This document shows positions 33,599-42,224 of a DNA stretch of 64,000 nucleotides, one piece after another. Position numbers and translations under genes: made by a program. Under the pieces are notes generated by a model that was not told where the DNA came from, did not search any database, and was given only the letters and a program-made list of their open reading frames with translations. This DNA comes from Listeria ilorinensis (GTDB lineage: Bacteria > Bacillota > Bacilli > Lactobacillales > Listeriaceae): contig NZ_CAJYCN010000016.1 of assembly GCF_913566895.1 (NCBI RefSeq), positions 1 through 64,000 of the forward strand, in the 5' to 3' direction. Position 1 is the stretch's first letter; each line of letters begins with the position of its first letter.

Positions 33599-33667
33599 AA
33601 AAAATCAGGAAAGAAAGGTTCCTCAAACGTTGAATTCTGAGGGATTGCCTTTCTTTCCTGATTTTTT
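33599..33667 (+). terminator. Bidirectional terminator between glycosyltransferase remnant and lplA
   Basis: AAATCAGGAAAGAAAGG..CCTCA pairs with TGAGG..CCTTTCTTTCCTGATTT, a very long stem flanked by A and T runs. Confidence 0.92.
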
Positions 33668-34661
33668 AATAAAGCAGATCAAGAAACTCTTCTTTGGTAA
33701 TATTACCGAAGTACGTTTTGATATCTACATCTTGCAGTGCTTTTTCTAAATCTTCACGTTTATAGTGAACACCACGAAGTTTTTCTTCAATCTCTGTCAC
33801 ATCACCGATTCCGAAAAAGTCCCCAAAAATTTTGATGTCGCTGATCACGCCTTTTTCTACATCGAGGCGCAAATCAATCGACCCCACTGGAAAGCGTTTG
33901 GAACGTTCCAGGTTGAATTTTGGTGATTTGCCGTAATTCCAGTCCCAATTGGCGTAGCGTGCTGCTGAAATTTCATGGATACGCGACCAATCTGCCTCAG
34001 TTAGTTTATATTCCTTGACATCTGCTACATCCTGAACATTAAAAATCGAACGGAGCAAGAGATCCCGGAATTCTTCTGTGGTCATTTTTTGGTCCATAAA
34101 TTGCGATATATTAGCTACACGGCTGCGAACTGACTTGATACCTTTTGATTCTAGCTTGTCCTTCCGAGGCTTCAAAGAGGCTGCCACATGATCCAGATTC
34201 AGATCCAGCATCAACGTGCCATGAGAGAACATTTTGCCTTTTGTTGCAAATTGCGCATTGCCTGAAACTTTATAGCCATCAATCAGCAAATCGTTCCGGC
34301 CCTTGAGTTCTGCTTCCACACCAATTTTTCTTAGGGCTTCAACAATCGGCTGCGTGAATTTAGCAAAATTATGGAAGCTTTCGCCGTCATCTTCTGTGAT
34401 AAAACTAAAATTCAGATTGCCTTCATCATGGTAGACTGCTCCGCCACCTGATAAGCGACGTACGACAATGACTCCATTTTTTTCGACATATTCCGTATTG
34501 ATTTCTGCCACCGTATTCTGATTGCGCCCGATGATAATGGATGGCTGATTAATGTAAAATAGGAGAACCGGTTCGTCTAAATCCAATTCCGTCAAAATAA
34601 ATTCTTCGACAGCCAAGTTGATTCGCGGATCTTTTTCATTTTTATTATCAATAAAATACAC
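33666..34661 (-). CDS. lplA: Lipoate--protein ligase (LplA1-like)
   Basis: A 331-residue ligase that adenylates free lipoate and transfers it to lipoyl domains of dehydrogenase complexes and GcvH. The family signature RRLSGGGAVYHDEGNLNFSF is near residue 74, HGTLMLDLNLDHV near 170 and the C-terminal accessory domain is complete. In L. monocytogenes LplA1 (lmo0931) supports growth on host lipoate. The start is a GTG at 34661 with AAAGGGG 9 bases before it; it lies 14 bases after the metallo-hydrolase gene. Confidence 0.94.
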   Translation of the reverse strand: MYFIDNKNEKDPRINLAVEEFILTELDLDEPVLLFYINQPSIIIGRNQNTVAEINTEYVEKNGVIVVRRLSGGGAVYHDEGNLNFSFITEDDGESFHNFAKFTQPIVEALRKIGVEAELKGRNDLLIDGYKVSGNAQFATKGKMFSHGTLMLDLNLDHVAASLKPRKDKLESKGIKSVRSRVANISQFMDQKMTTEEFRDLLLRSIFNVQDVADVKEYKLTEADWSRIHEISAARYANWDWNYGKSPKFNLERSKRFPVGSIDLRLDVEKGVISDIKIFGDFFGIGDVTEIEEKLRGVHYKREDLEKALQDVDIKTYFGNITKEEFLDLLY

Positions 34662-34675
34662 GTTTTTCTACCCCT

Positions 34676-35407
34676 TTATATTGTGATCGATAATCCTTTT
34701 TCAGCAAGTAAAATTTCTCCGTTAAATTCAGCAGCAGCTTCGGTTTTCAATTGTTGCAACGAACCATTTTGCGGTAGATGAGTGAGCATCAATTTCTTCA
34801 CGGATGCCTGTTTGGCAAGTCGTCCCACCTCAATACTCGCCATATGTACACGAGACTTTCCAGCCATTTCCTTAAAAAAGTTCGTATCAGCAAATAGAAA
34901 ATCAGCCCGCTCGGCGAAAGCGACAAAACTTTCTTGATAGGCACTGTCTGCCGTGTAGACGACGGACTTTCCATTAGCGGAAAAACGCATCGCAAAGCAG
35001 GGGACCGGATGAATAGTCCGTAAGAATGAAATGCTGAATGGCCCCACTTCCAGTATGTCCTCTTCCTGATAGACATATGCTTCCGTAACGTCTTTCATGT
35101 TCAAATAAGAAAAACCGCGTTCATCTTCATTGTGCGCGTAAATCGGTAATATGGGCGGACGATTTTCCTGATTTGAAAGCAATCGAATATGCTGCAAGAT
35201 CCCTACATCTGCCACATGGTCAGGATGATAGTGTGACAAAATAACCGCATCTAGATCGGCAGGATCCAGATAGTTCTGCATAATGGAAACAGCGCTTGCC
35301 CCCACATCAATCAGCAGTTTGAAACCCTCTTCCTCAAGCAGATAGCTGGAAGTCCCATCGTTTTTCAAAGGATAACCTCCCCAATGTCCAAAAACAGTGA
35401 GTTGCAT
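34676..35407 (-). CDS. MBL-fold metal-dependent hydrolase
   Basis: A 243-residue metallo-beta-lactamase-fold protein with the metal-binding motif LSHYHPDHVADV (residues 59-70), a second metal Asp in VVYTADSAYQES and the His in LMLTHLPQNG. It looks like RNase Z/YhfI-type hydrolases; the substrate is unknown. Lmo0930 equivalent. Same strand as lplA with a 14-base gap. Confidence 0.88.
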   Translation of the reverse strand: MQLTVFGHWGGYPLKNDGTSSYLLEEEGFKLLIDVGASAVSIMQNYLDPADLDAVILSHYHPDHVADVGILQHIRLLSNQENRPPILPIYAHNEDERGFSYLNMKDVTEAYVYQEEDILEVGPFSISFLRTIHPVPCFAMRFSANGKSVVYTADSAYQESFVAFAERADFLFADTNFFKEMAGKSRVHMASIEVGRLAKQASVKKLMLTHLPQNGSLQQLKTEAAAEFNGEILLAEKGLSITI

Positions 35408-35468
35408 CTTTTCACATCCTTTCTGATTCCTTCTTCATCATACACTAAAAAATGACTTTCAGATACTC

Positions 35469-36146
35469 CTACGCTCCCTCAATCAAATGATCTAAAAGTG
35501 CAAATAATATCTCCCGATTCTCTGTAGGAATTACAGTTTGTTCGATCGCTTCACGTGTCTGTACATAAGGGCCATCTGTAATATAAGCAGCATCATGCTG
35601 AACAATCGCGGCTACATTTTCCTGCTTGGTTTCAAAGTGAAATTGCAGTCCTATGAGATTCGGCTCAACAAAGAAACCTTGATTGGAACAGCCGACAGAG
35701 GAAAAAATCCTCTGAGCTCCTTCTGGTAAGATAAAAGTATCACCGTGCCAGTGAAATACAGTTAATTCATTTGGAAAGTCTGCCATTGCTGGAATGGCAG
35801 TTGTCGTTTGGATAGGAAAGAAACCGACCTCTTTTACCGGATTGGGTACAACCTGTCCGCCAAGTGCCGCAGCAATTTGCTGGGCGCCCAAACAAACTCC
35901 AAAAATAGGCTTTTTTCTCTGATGGAGCGCCCGAATCAATCTGCGTTCCTCTTCGAGTGGTTCCCAGTCGTCATAAATATTCATCGGTCCGCCAAGCACC
36001 ACCAAAAAGTCAACCTCTTCCGCGCTTGGAACAGCCTCCCCTAAGTCGAGTCGGTGAACCTGAAGCGCATACCCACGCTCCTTACACCAATCTCCAATCA
36101 ATCCTGGATTTTCAAAAGCGACATGTTGTAAACAATCAATTTTCAT
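35469..36146 (-). CDS. Class I glutamine amidotransferase (GMP-synthase-like)
   Basis: A 225-residue stand-alone GATase domain with the triad: nucleophile Cys in FGVCLGAQQIAAALGG, and His/Glu in LQFHFETKQEN. The FHWHGDTF segment is typical of the YfeJ/GMP-synthase-like group, whose acceptor substrate is usually unknown. No synthetase domain is attached. It precedes the metallo-hydrolase and lplA genes on the same strand. Confidence 0.88.
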   Translation of the reverse strand: MKIDCLQHVAFENPGLIGDWCKERGYALQVHRLDLGEAVPSAEEVDFLVVLGGPMNIYDDWEPLEEERRLIRALHQRKKPIFGVCLGAQQIAAALGGQVVPNPVKEVGFFPIQTTTAIPAMADFPNELTVFHWHGDTFILPEGAQRIFSSVGCSNQGFFVEPNLIGLQFHFETKQENVAAIVQHDAAYITDGPYVQTREAIEQTVIPTENREILFALLDHLIEGA

Positions 36147-36161
36147 CTGCTTGCTCCTTTC

Positions 36162-36236
36162 AAAAAAGACTCCTCAGCAGGCTGAAAAGTCAAAAACTGT
36201 TAAACAGCTTCCGCTTCCTACCAAATGAAGGAGTCC
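36162..36236 (-). terminator. Possible branched terminator of srtA
   Basis: On the minus strand the outer stem GGACTCCT / AGGAGTC encloses a small hairpin AGCTGTTTAACAG and is followed by TTTTTT. It is directly downstream of srtA. Confidence 0.5.
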
Positions 36237-36244
36237 AATTTTCA

Positions 36245-36910
36245 TCATTGACTAAAATACTTTTTTTCAAGATCATCTGTCATTTTCTCGGTTTTGACTA
36301 GCTTCCCTGTGGCCACAAATCGCTTCGTCGTCTCTGTTGGTTTATCACAGGTAATCAAAGTGATTGTCGCATCATCAGTAGGGTTCAGTACCGAAACATC
36401 TGTCTCATTAATTGTTTTGGTTTGATCGATTTCATATTCATATACATTTTGCTGGTCGGTTAGGTAAACTTTCGCACCTTTTTTAACATTCATTAATGGC
36501 CCGAAAAGCAGTGATTCCTGCTTCATATGGTGGCCAGCAAGCGGATAGTTCCCTTCGCCCATTTTCTGATCCGGTAACATTGTTGTCGCCCCGGCCAAAA
36601 GATTTGCTGTGTTTGTTCCTTTAAAAACAAGCAATTGAATATCTACGGAAGGAATGGAGATCGCACCGACTACAGCTTCTTTATTATAATTCGCCGCCCC
36701 CTGTAAAACAGAAGTCATCGATGGAAGCGCAACACTATCATAATCAAACGTTGCATCCTTCTCGTTGTTTTTTTCTATGTCTTTTTGTGAATAGTTTTCG
36801 ATCGTTTCATGACTGCTCATATATTTTACAATCCCGTCTTTAATGAAAGGTGAAAATACTAGAAGCAGGCCAATAATCAATATAATGATCGCTATTGTTT
36901 TCTTTAGCAT
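36245..36910 (-). CDS. srtA: Class A sortase SrtA
   Basis: Membrane transpeptidase that cleaves LPXTG-type sorting signals and attaches surface proteins to peptidoglycan. An N-terminal anchor (residues 5-22) is followed by the sortase barrel: catalytic His in LAGHHMK (127/128), Cys188 in TLITCDK and Arg197 in ETTKRF. Length of 221 matches Listeria SrtA. The open frame continues to 36964, but ATG 36910 is preceded by GAGGAGG and follows the mpg stop by one base, so they are cotranscribed. A probable substrate is encoded at 49193-50926. Confidence 0.96.
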   Translation of the reverse strand: MLKKTIAIIILIIGLLLVFSPFIKDGIVKYMSSHETIENYSQKDIEKNNEKDATFDYDSVALPSMTSVLQGAANYNKEAVVGAISIPSVDIQLLVFKGTNTANLLAGATTMLPDQKMGEGNYPLAGHHMKQESLLFGPLMNVKKGAKVYLTDQQNVYEYEIDQTKTINETDVSVLNPTDDATITLITCDKPTETTKRFVATGKLVKTEKMTDDLEKKYFSQ

Positions 36911-36911
36911 A

Positions 36912-37586
36912 TCATGCCTCCTCACCGCTTTCTTCATTATAAAGCAACTCCGCCCCTTCTGCAACTTGCAAAGAACGCCATCCAGATTGAGAATCTATCG
37001 GTTCTTTTTTTCCTGACAGAAACGGGTTTCCCTGCACTGTAAAGCGCAATGGGTAGAATGTAGACAGTCGCTTGTTCGGAATGCCGATCCGCACTGTGCT
37101 ACTGATTTGTTTGGGAATCCTCCCTTCCTCCAGCCAAATATTACTCGTAAAAATCGTTTTCCCATAATCTTGCATGCTTAATTTCAAGGCTTGTGTCAGC
37201 TTTCCGGGACCGTTTGAAATCTCTCGTCCAGTTCGTCCACCTCGATTTCTGCTCATCAAGGTCGAATCAGAGACTGGCTCAACGGCACGGATCAGAACGG
37301 CTTCTGGAATTCCTTCTGACATGGTAATGATATTCAGCAGCACTTGCTGATGCATTTGATACATATAAATATGGCCGGGAGACTGGAACATAATGCGGGT
37401 CCGCTTTGTCAATCGGTTCCCATAGCTGTGTGCCGCTTCGTCATCTTTCCCAAGATAGGCCTCAGTTTCAGTAATATAGGCTTCATAGCATTCGTTTCCG
37501 ATCTGATGGACTATTTTCTTTCCTAAGAGATCCCGTGCGACCATTGTAGTGGATTTATAATGAAAAAAATCCGGTGTCAGTTTCAT
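36912..37586 (-). CDS. 3-methyladenine DNA glycosylase (AAG/MPG family)
   Basis: A 224-residue base-excision repair enzyme that removes alkylated purines. AAG-family motifs include ARDLLGKKIVHQI, ITETEAYLGKDDEAAHSYGN with the catalytic glutamate, and RGGRTGREISNGPGKLTQAL. Lmo0928 equivalent. It lies immediately upstream of srtA in the same direction, an unexpected but conserved Listeria pairing. Confidence 0.94.
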   Translation of the reverse strand: MKLTPDFFHYKSTTMVARDLLGKKIVHQIGNECYEAYITETEAYLGKDDEAAHSYGNRLTKRTRIMFQSPGHIYMYQMHQQVLLNIITMSEGIPEAVLIRAVEPVSDSTLMSRNRGGRTGREISNGPGKLTQALKLSMQDYGKTIFTSNIWLEEGRIPKQISSTVRIGIPNKRLSTFYPLRFTVQGNPFLSGKKEPIDSQSGWRSLQVAEGAELLYNEESGEEA

Positions 37587-37688
37587 CGTATCGCCTCATT
37601 TCCTTCTTAATTTTAAGCAAAAACAGCCTTTTTTGCACGATTTTTTACTTACGGCACATTTTCCGACTTGAGACGCATGTGTTTTAGC

Positions 37689-37716
37689 TTGCCTTTTGTT
37701 AAACTTATGTTAGAAT
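37689..37716 (+). promoter_or_regulatory. Promoter of ltaS
   Basis: TTGCCT and TAGAAT with a 16-base spacer; the leader before the ltaS start at 37839 is then about 115 bases. Confidence 0.55.
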
Positions 37717-37838
37717 TATGTTAACGTGGGTTCGGGTATGAATGTCTTAATTTATACATATGTACCTGCTTTTTTTAATCAGCACGCTTTTATAAGCATA
37801 AAAGAAACCCAGCAAAAAGAGTGTAGGAGAGGTGTACT

Positions 37839-39890
37839 ATGAAAAATGGGAACGGGAAAGTCCGGGCCTTTTTGAGCAAGAATTATGGCTTTTTTATTCT
37901 TGCCGTTGTTTTATTTTGGATTAAATCTGTCATTGCCTATGTGACCCAATTTAATTTGGGTATTGAAAATCTAATGCAGCAATTTTTACTGATCATCAAC
38001 CCGATCGGTTCGACAGTATTCTTTATGGGATTGGCTCTTTTTGCCAAGGGCCGCCGCTCGCATATTTGGATCATCGTGATCGATTTCTTACTGACATTTA
38101 TTCTTTATGCGAATATGGTCTATTATCGATTCTTCAGCGACTTTATCACGCTTCCTAACCTAAGTCCAAAACAAATGTCGAATATGGGCGATATGGCTGG
38201 CAGTGTCTTCGCTTTGATGAACTGGACAGATATTTTCTTCTGGCTGGATATCATCTTCTTGATTTGTCTACTTGCCTTCCACATCGTTGTACCGGAAAGA
38301 GCAGATCGGATGAGAGCGCGTAAAGTAGTTGGCGTTTTGACATTGGGTGTAGCGATTTTCTTCGCAAACTTAGGTCTTGCAGAAATCGATCGTCCGCAGC
38401 TTTTGACTAGAACTTTTGACCGTAATTATATTGTTAAATATTTGGGCATGACCAATTATCAGATTTACGATGCTGTGAAAAGTACAGAAGCAGAAACACA
38501 ACGTGCCTTGGCTGACAGCAGTGATGTGGACGAAGTGCTTAACTATACGAAATCAAAATATGCTACGCCTAACCCGGAATATTACGGTGTAGCTAAAAAT
38601 ATGAATGTCATCTATATCCATTTGGAAAGCTTCCAGCAATTTTTGGTCGACTACAAGCTAAATGGCGAAGAAGTCACACCAACTATTAATAGCTTTTTCC
38701 ATGATAAAAATACAATCAGTTTTACAAATTTCTTCCACCAGACAGGCCAAGGGAAAACTTCCGATGCCGAAATGATGCTGGAAAATTCACTTTATGGACT
38801 GCCACAGGGTTCAGCCTTTACGACGAAAAGCCAGAACACTTATGAATCAGCTCCTGGTATTTTAGCCAATTACGGTTATGATTCCGCTGTTTTCCACGGA
38901 AACTATAAGAGTTTCTGGAACCGAGATGAAATTTACAAAGAATTTGGCTACAATCATTTCTTCGATGCTAGTTATTACAACATGAAAGAAGAAGATTTGA
39001 CTGAGTACGGCCTGAAAGATAAACCTTTCTTCGAGCAGTCAGAGCAATATATCGAAACCCTTCAGCAGCCGTTCTATGCGAAATTCATTACCCTAACTAA
39101 CCACTTCCCGTACCCAATCGATGCTGATGAGGCATCCATTGATCCAGCGACCACGGGAGATTCATCCGTTGATACGTATTTCCAAACCGCCCGCTACTTG
39201 GATGAAGCTGTGGCAGAGTTCTTGGATTACCTGAAATCATCTGGACTGTATGACAATTCTGTGATCATCATGTATGGAGACCACTATGGTATCTCAGATA
39301 ACCATGCCGATGCGATGAGTCAAATTCTTGGAACAGATTATAATGCCTACCAGAATGCCCAAGCACAGCGTGTACCGCTTATGATTCACGTTCCTGGTGT
39401 GGAAGGTGGCATCAACACGACTTACGGTGGTGAGATTGACGTTCTGCCAACTGTTCTTCACCTTCTGGGGATCGATACGAAAGATTATCTGGAATTCGGT
39501 ACTGATTTACTCTCAAGTGAACATAAACAAGTGGTACCATTTAGAAACGGCGACTATATTACACCGGAATATTCCATGATCGGCGGCAAGTATTATAACC
39601 AGCAAACGGGTGAACCGATCGAGACGGAAACAAAAGAAATGAAAGAGACGAAACAAACCGTCCAGAAAGAATTATCACTTTCCGATTCTGTTCTTGAAGG
39701 TGACTTGCTCCGCTTCTACAAGCCGGATGACTTCAAGAAGATTGATCCGACAGACTATAACTACAATAAAGGCAAGCAGAAATGGCCGGGATCTTCCCCC
39801 ACTTCTGACAGTACCAAAGCCACTGAACAATCTGGCAAAAATGAAGACAGCTCAGATGCAGCGGATTCAAGTGCAGCTACTGCCAATTGA
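37839..39890 (+). CDS. ltaS: Lipoteichoic acid synthase LtaS
   Basis: Membrane enzyme polymerising glycerol phosphate from phosphatidylglycerol onto the lipoteichoic acid anchor. Five N-terminal membrane segments (within residues 15-180) are followed by a sulfatase-like outer domain with metal ligand Glu263 in IHLESFQQF and the catalytic Thr307 in GQGKTSDAEM. RALADSS near residue 222-228 looks like the signal-peptidase site known to release the outer domain of LtaS. The length of 683 exceeds the S. aureus enzyme (646) because of a Ser/Thr/Glu-rich tail of about 40 residues after the catalytic domain. AGGAGAGGT precedes the ATG. Confidence 0.96.
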   Translation: MKNGNGKVRAFLSKNYGFFILAVVLFWIKSVIAYVTQFNLGIENLMQQFLLIINPIGSTVFFMGLALFAKGRRSHIWIIVIDFLLTFILYANMVYYRFFSDFITLPNLSPKQMSNMGDMAGSVFALMNWTDIFFWLDIIFLICLLAFHIVVPERADRMRARKVVGVLTLGVAIFFANLGLAEIDRPQLLTRTFDRNYIVKYLGMTNYQIYDAVKSTEAETQRALADSSDVDEVLNYTKSKYATPNPEYYGVAKNMNVIYIHLESFQQFLVDYKLNGEEVTPTINSFFHDKNTISFTNFFHQTGQGKTSDAEMMLENSLYGLPQGSAFTTKSQNTYESAPGILANYGYDSAVFHGNYKSFWNRDEIYKEFGYNHFFDASYYNMKEEDLTEYGLKDKPFFEQSEQYIETLQQPFYAKFITLTNHFPYPIDADEASIDPATTGDSSVDTYFQTARYLDEAVAEFLDYLKSSGLYDNSVIIMYGDHYGISDNHADAMSQILGTDYNAYQNAQAQRVPLMIHVPGVEGGINTTYGGEIDVLPTVLHLLGIDTKDYLEFGTDLLSSEHKQVVPFRNGDYITPEYSMIGGKYYNQQTGEPIETETKEMKETKQTVQKELSLSDSVLEGDLLRFYKPDDFKKIDPTDYNYNKGKQKWPGSSPTSDSTKATEQSGKNEDSSDAADSSAATAN

Positions 39891-39897
39891 TATGAAC

Positions 39898-39931
39898 AAA
39901 ACCCTGTAAGTTAAACTTGCAGGGTTTTTTG
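39898..39931 (+). terminator. Terminator of ltaS
   Basis: AAACCCTG.AAGTT / AACTT.CAGGGTTT followed by a T-run, right after the ltaS stop. Confidence 0.92.
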
Positions 39932-39938
39932 TATACTT

Positions 39939-39967
39939 TTGACTCCCCCGCTTCTTTTTGCTATTCT
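39939..39967 (+). promoter_or_regulatory. Promoter of the dicarboxylate symporter gene
   Basis: TTGACT and TATTCT with a 17-base spacer, 31 bases upstream of the start. Confidence 0.65.
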
Positions 39968-39998
39968 ATAAAAGGATTTCATCGAAAGGGAGAGACGT

Positions 39999-41246
39999 AT
40001 GAAAATACTAAAAAATTATATGTTTACGATTTTGCTTCTGAGCGGGATCGTGATTGGTGGGATTAGTGGGATTGTTTTCGGGGAAAAAGCGGCCATCGTA
40101 AAGCCTATCGGTGAGTTGTTTTTGAATCTGATGTTTGTTGTGATCGTACCGCTTGTTTTTTTAAGTGTTTCATCAGCTATTGCAAATATGGAACAAATGA
40201 AACGACTTGGGAAGATCATGGGAACTGTTTTCGCCGTTTTCTTTACAACGGCACTAATCGCTGCTGTAATTGCTTTTATAGGTACGTTGCTTTATAATCC
40301 GCTGCAAAATGTGGACACTTCAGCCCTTCTTGCGCACTTGCCTGAAGCACCAAGTGAACAAGGAAAAACACTTGGTGAGATTATTGTCTCCACATTTACT
40401 GTGCCTGATTTTCTGGATCTTTTTTCTAAGTCCAATTTATTACCACTGATCATTTTTTCTATTCTTTTTGGGCTTGCAACCACACTAGCCGGTGAAAAAG
40501 GACGACCGATTGCAGATTTCCTGCAGGCTGGTACAACGGTCATTTTAAAAATGATCCACTTGATTATGTATCTTGCGCCTATAGGACTGGGCTGTTATTT
40601 CGCTGCAACTGTCGGTGAACTAGGGCCACAAATCTTAAATGGCTATGTCAATGCCTTTTTGCTTTATTTACTGCTAGCGATCGTTTACTTCTTTGGTGCA
40701 AACAGCTTGTATGCTTGGATTGCGGGAGGAAAGCTTGGCTTCATGACCTTCTGGAAGAATGTATTAACACCAGCTGTTACAGCCATTGCCACCTCTTCCA
40801 GTGCTGCTTCCATTCCTGCCAATCTTTTAGCAACGAAAAAAATGGGCGTTCCAGATGATATTGCAGAAACTGTGATTCCACTTGGGGCCAATACGCATAA
40901 AGATGGGTCCGTCATGGGAGGAATCATCAAAATCGTGTTCCTCTTCACCTTATTTGGCAAAGACATGACGAGTCCAAGCAGTATTTTAGCCATTATTCTT
41001 GTCGCTTTCCTTGTTGGTGCTGTCATGGGAGCCATTCCAAGTGGCGGCATGACGGGAGAATTACTGATTTGTTCAGTGTTCGGCTTTTCACCGGAGCTTG
41101 TAGGAACAATCATGATTATTAGTACCATCATCGATATTCCTGCCACCCTGCTGAATTCAACTGGGAACACAGTCTGTGCCATGATGGTAACACGTTTTGT
41201 CGAAGGTAAAGACTGGTTAAAGAAAAAAGTAATGATCAAAGCATAG
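39999..41246 (+). CDS. Dicarboxylate/amino acid:cation symporter (DAACS family)
   Basis: A 415-residue secondary transporter of the GltP/DctA/SstT type. About eight membrane segments and two re-entrant loops; the conserved serine-rich hairpin is seen as AIATSSSAASIPANLL near residue 265, followed by VIPLGANTHKDGSVMGG and ILICSVFGFSPE-like segments. Substrate could be glutamate, aspartate, a C4-dicarboxylate or a neutral amino acid. It has its own promoter and terminator. I do not recall this gene between ltaS and the TetR operon in L. monocytogenes. Confidence 0.9.
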   Translation: MKILKNYMFTILLLSGIVIGGISGIVFGEKAAIVKPIGELFLNLMFVVIVPLVFLSVSSAIANMEQMKRLGKIMGTVFAVFFTTALIAAVIAFIGTLLYNPLQNVDTSALLAHLPEAPSEQGKTLGEIIVSTFTVPDFLDLFSKSNLLPLIIFSILFGLATTLAGEKGRPIADFLQAGTTVILKMIHLIMYLAPIGLGCYFAATVGELGPQILNGYVNAFLLYLLLAIVYFFGANSLYAWIAGGKLGFMTFWKNVLTPAVTAIATSSSAASIPANLLATKKMGVPDDIAETVIPLGANTHKDGSVMGGIIKIVFLFTLFGKDMTSPSSILAIILVAFLVGAVMGAIPSGGMTGELLICSVFGFSPELVGTIMIISTIIDIPATLLNSTGNTVCAMMVTRFVEGKDWLKKKVMIKA

Positions 41247-41272
41247 ATACTAAAATTTTATTACTTATTTTT

Positions 41273-41303
41273 GAGCAATTTTCTGGAATTGCTCTTTTTT
41301 TCG
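41273..41303 (+). terminator. Terminator of the symporter gene
   Basis: GAGCAATT-loop-AATTGCTC followed by TTTTTTT. Confidence 0.92.
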
Positions 41304-41355
41304 TTCTATAATCAATATGTAAGCGATATCAAAAGGAATCAAGGAGGAATTTTTT

Positions 41356-42108
41356 ATGGGAAGATTAGCAGGAAAAGTTGCGATCATTACAGGGGCTGCA
41401 GGGGGCCAGGGCAAGGCGGAAGCACTACTGTTTGCCAAGGAAGGCGCCATTGTAATCGCAACAGACATGCAAGAAGCTCTACTTAAGGAAACTGAAAAGG
41501 AGCTGCAGACAATTGAGCCGAAATCACTTACTTTTAAACATAATGTCGCAAGTGAAGAAGACTGGCAGCATATTGTCGACCAAGCGATCGAACACTTTGG
41601 ACACATTGATATCCTGGTAAATAATGCAGGAATCAGCACGGAAAAAACAATTTTAAATACGACCCTTGACGAGTGGAATAAAGTGCTCACAGTCAATTTA
41701 AACGGAACTTTTCTCGGTATGCAGAAAGTTATTCCGCATATGCAAGAAAATGGCGGTGGTTCAGTCATCAATATTTCGTCCATTGCCGGACTTACAGGTG
41801 GATCAGGGGCCAGCAGTTATACAGCCTCTAAAGGAGCGGTGCGTTTGCTTACAAAAGCCGTAGCTGTTGATTTTGCAAAAGACAATATTCGTGTCAATTC
41901 TGTTCATCCGGGCTATATTGAAACCCCTATGACGAAGCAGCTTTTTGAAAGTGAGGAAACGCGGGGCTGGTTCCAATCGCTCACACCCCTTCCACGACTT
42001 GGTAAATCCATTGATATTGCTGAGGGTGTCTTATATTTGGCAAGTGATGAATCTAGTTTTGTCACAGGTGTGGAACTCCCCATCGACGGAGGATATTTCG
42101 CCCAATAA
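41356..42108 (+). CDS. Short-chain dehydrogenase/reductase (SDR)
   Basis: A 250-residue classical SDR: NAD(P)-binding ITGAAGGQGKAEA near residue 12, NNAG at 90-93, the catalytic Ser in INISSIAG and Tyr/Lys in SSYTASKGAVR, ending with the PIDGGY signature typical of 3-alpha/20-beta-hydroxysteroid dehydrogenase-like and alcohol dehydrogenases. Substrate unknown. AAGGAGG precedes the ATG. It is an independent unit with its own terminator. Confidence 0.9.
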   Translation: MGRLAGKVAIITGAAGGQGKAEALLFAKEGAIVIATDMQEALLKETEKELQTIEPKSLTFKHNVASEEDWQHIVDQAIEHFGHIDILVNNAGISTEKTILNTTLDEWNKVLTVNLNGTFLGMQKVIPHMQENGGGSVINISSIAGLTGGSGASSYTASKGAVRLLTKAVAVDFAKDNIRVNSVHPGYIETPMTKQLFESEETRGWFQSLTPLPRLGKSIDIAEGVLYLASDESSFVTGVELPIDGGYFAQ

Positions 42109-42113
42109 CACGC

Positions 42114-42157
42114 AAAAAGACAGCTTATCCTGTTGGATCAGCTGTCTTTATTTTTTT
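42114..42157 (+). terminator. Terminator of the SDR gene
   Basis: AAAGACAGCT.ATCC / GGATCAGCTGTCTTT followed by ATTTTTTT. Confidence 0.88.
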
Positions 42158-42224
42158 CTTCATTCTCCTAATTGTTTGTGCTACAATGAGAAATGGATAA
42201 AAGTTGGGAGGCAAAGAAACGCGA

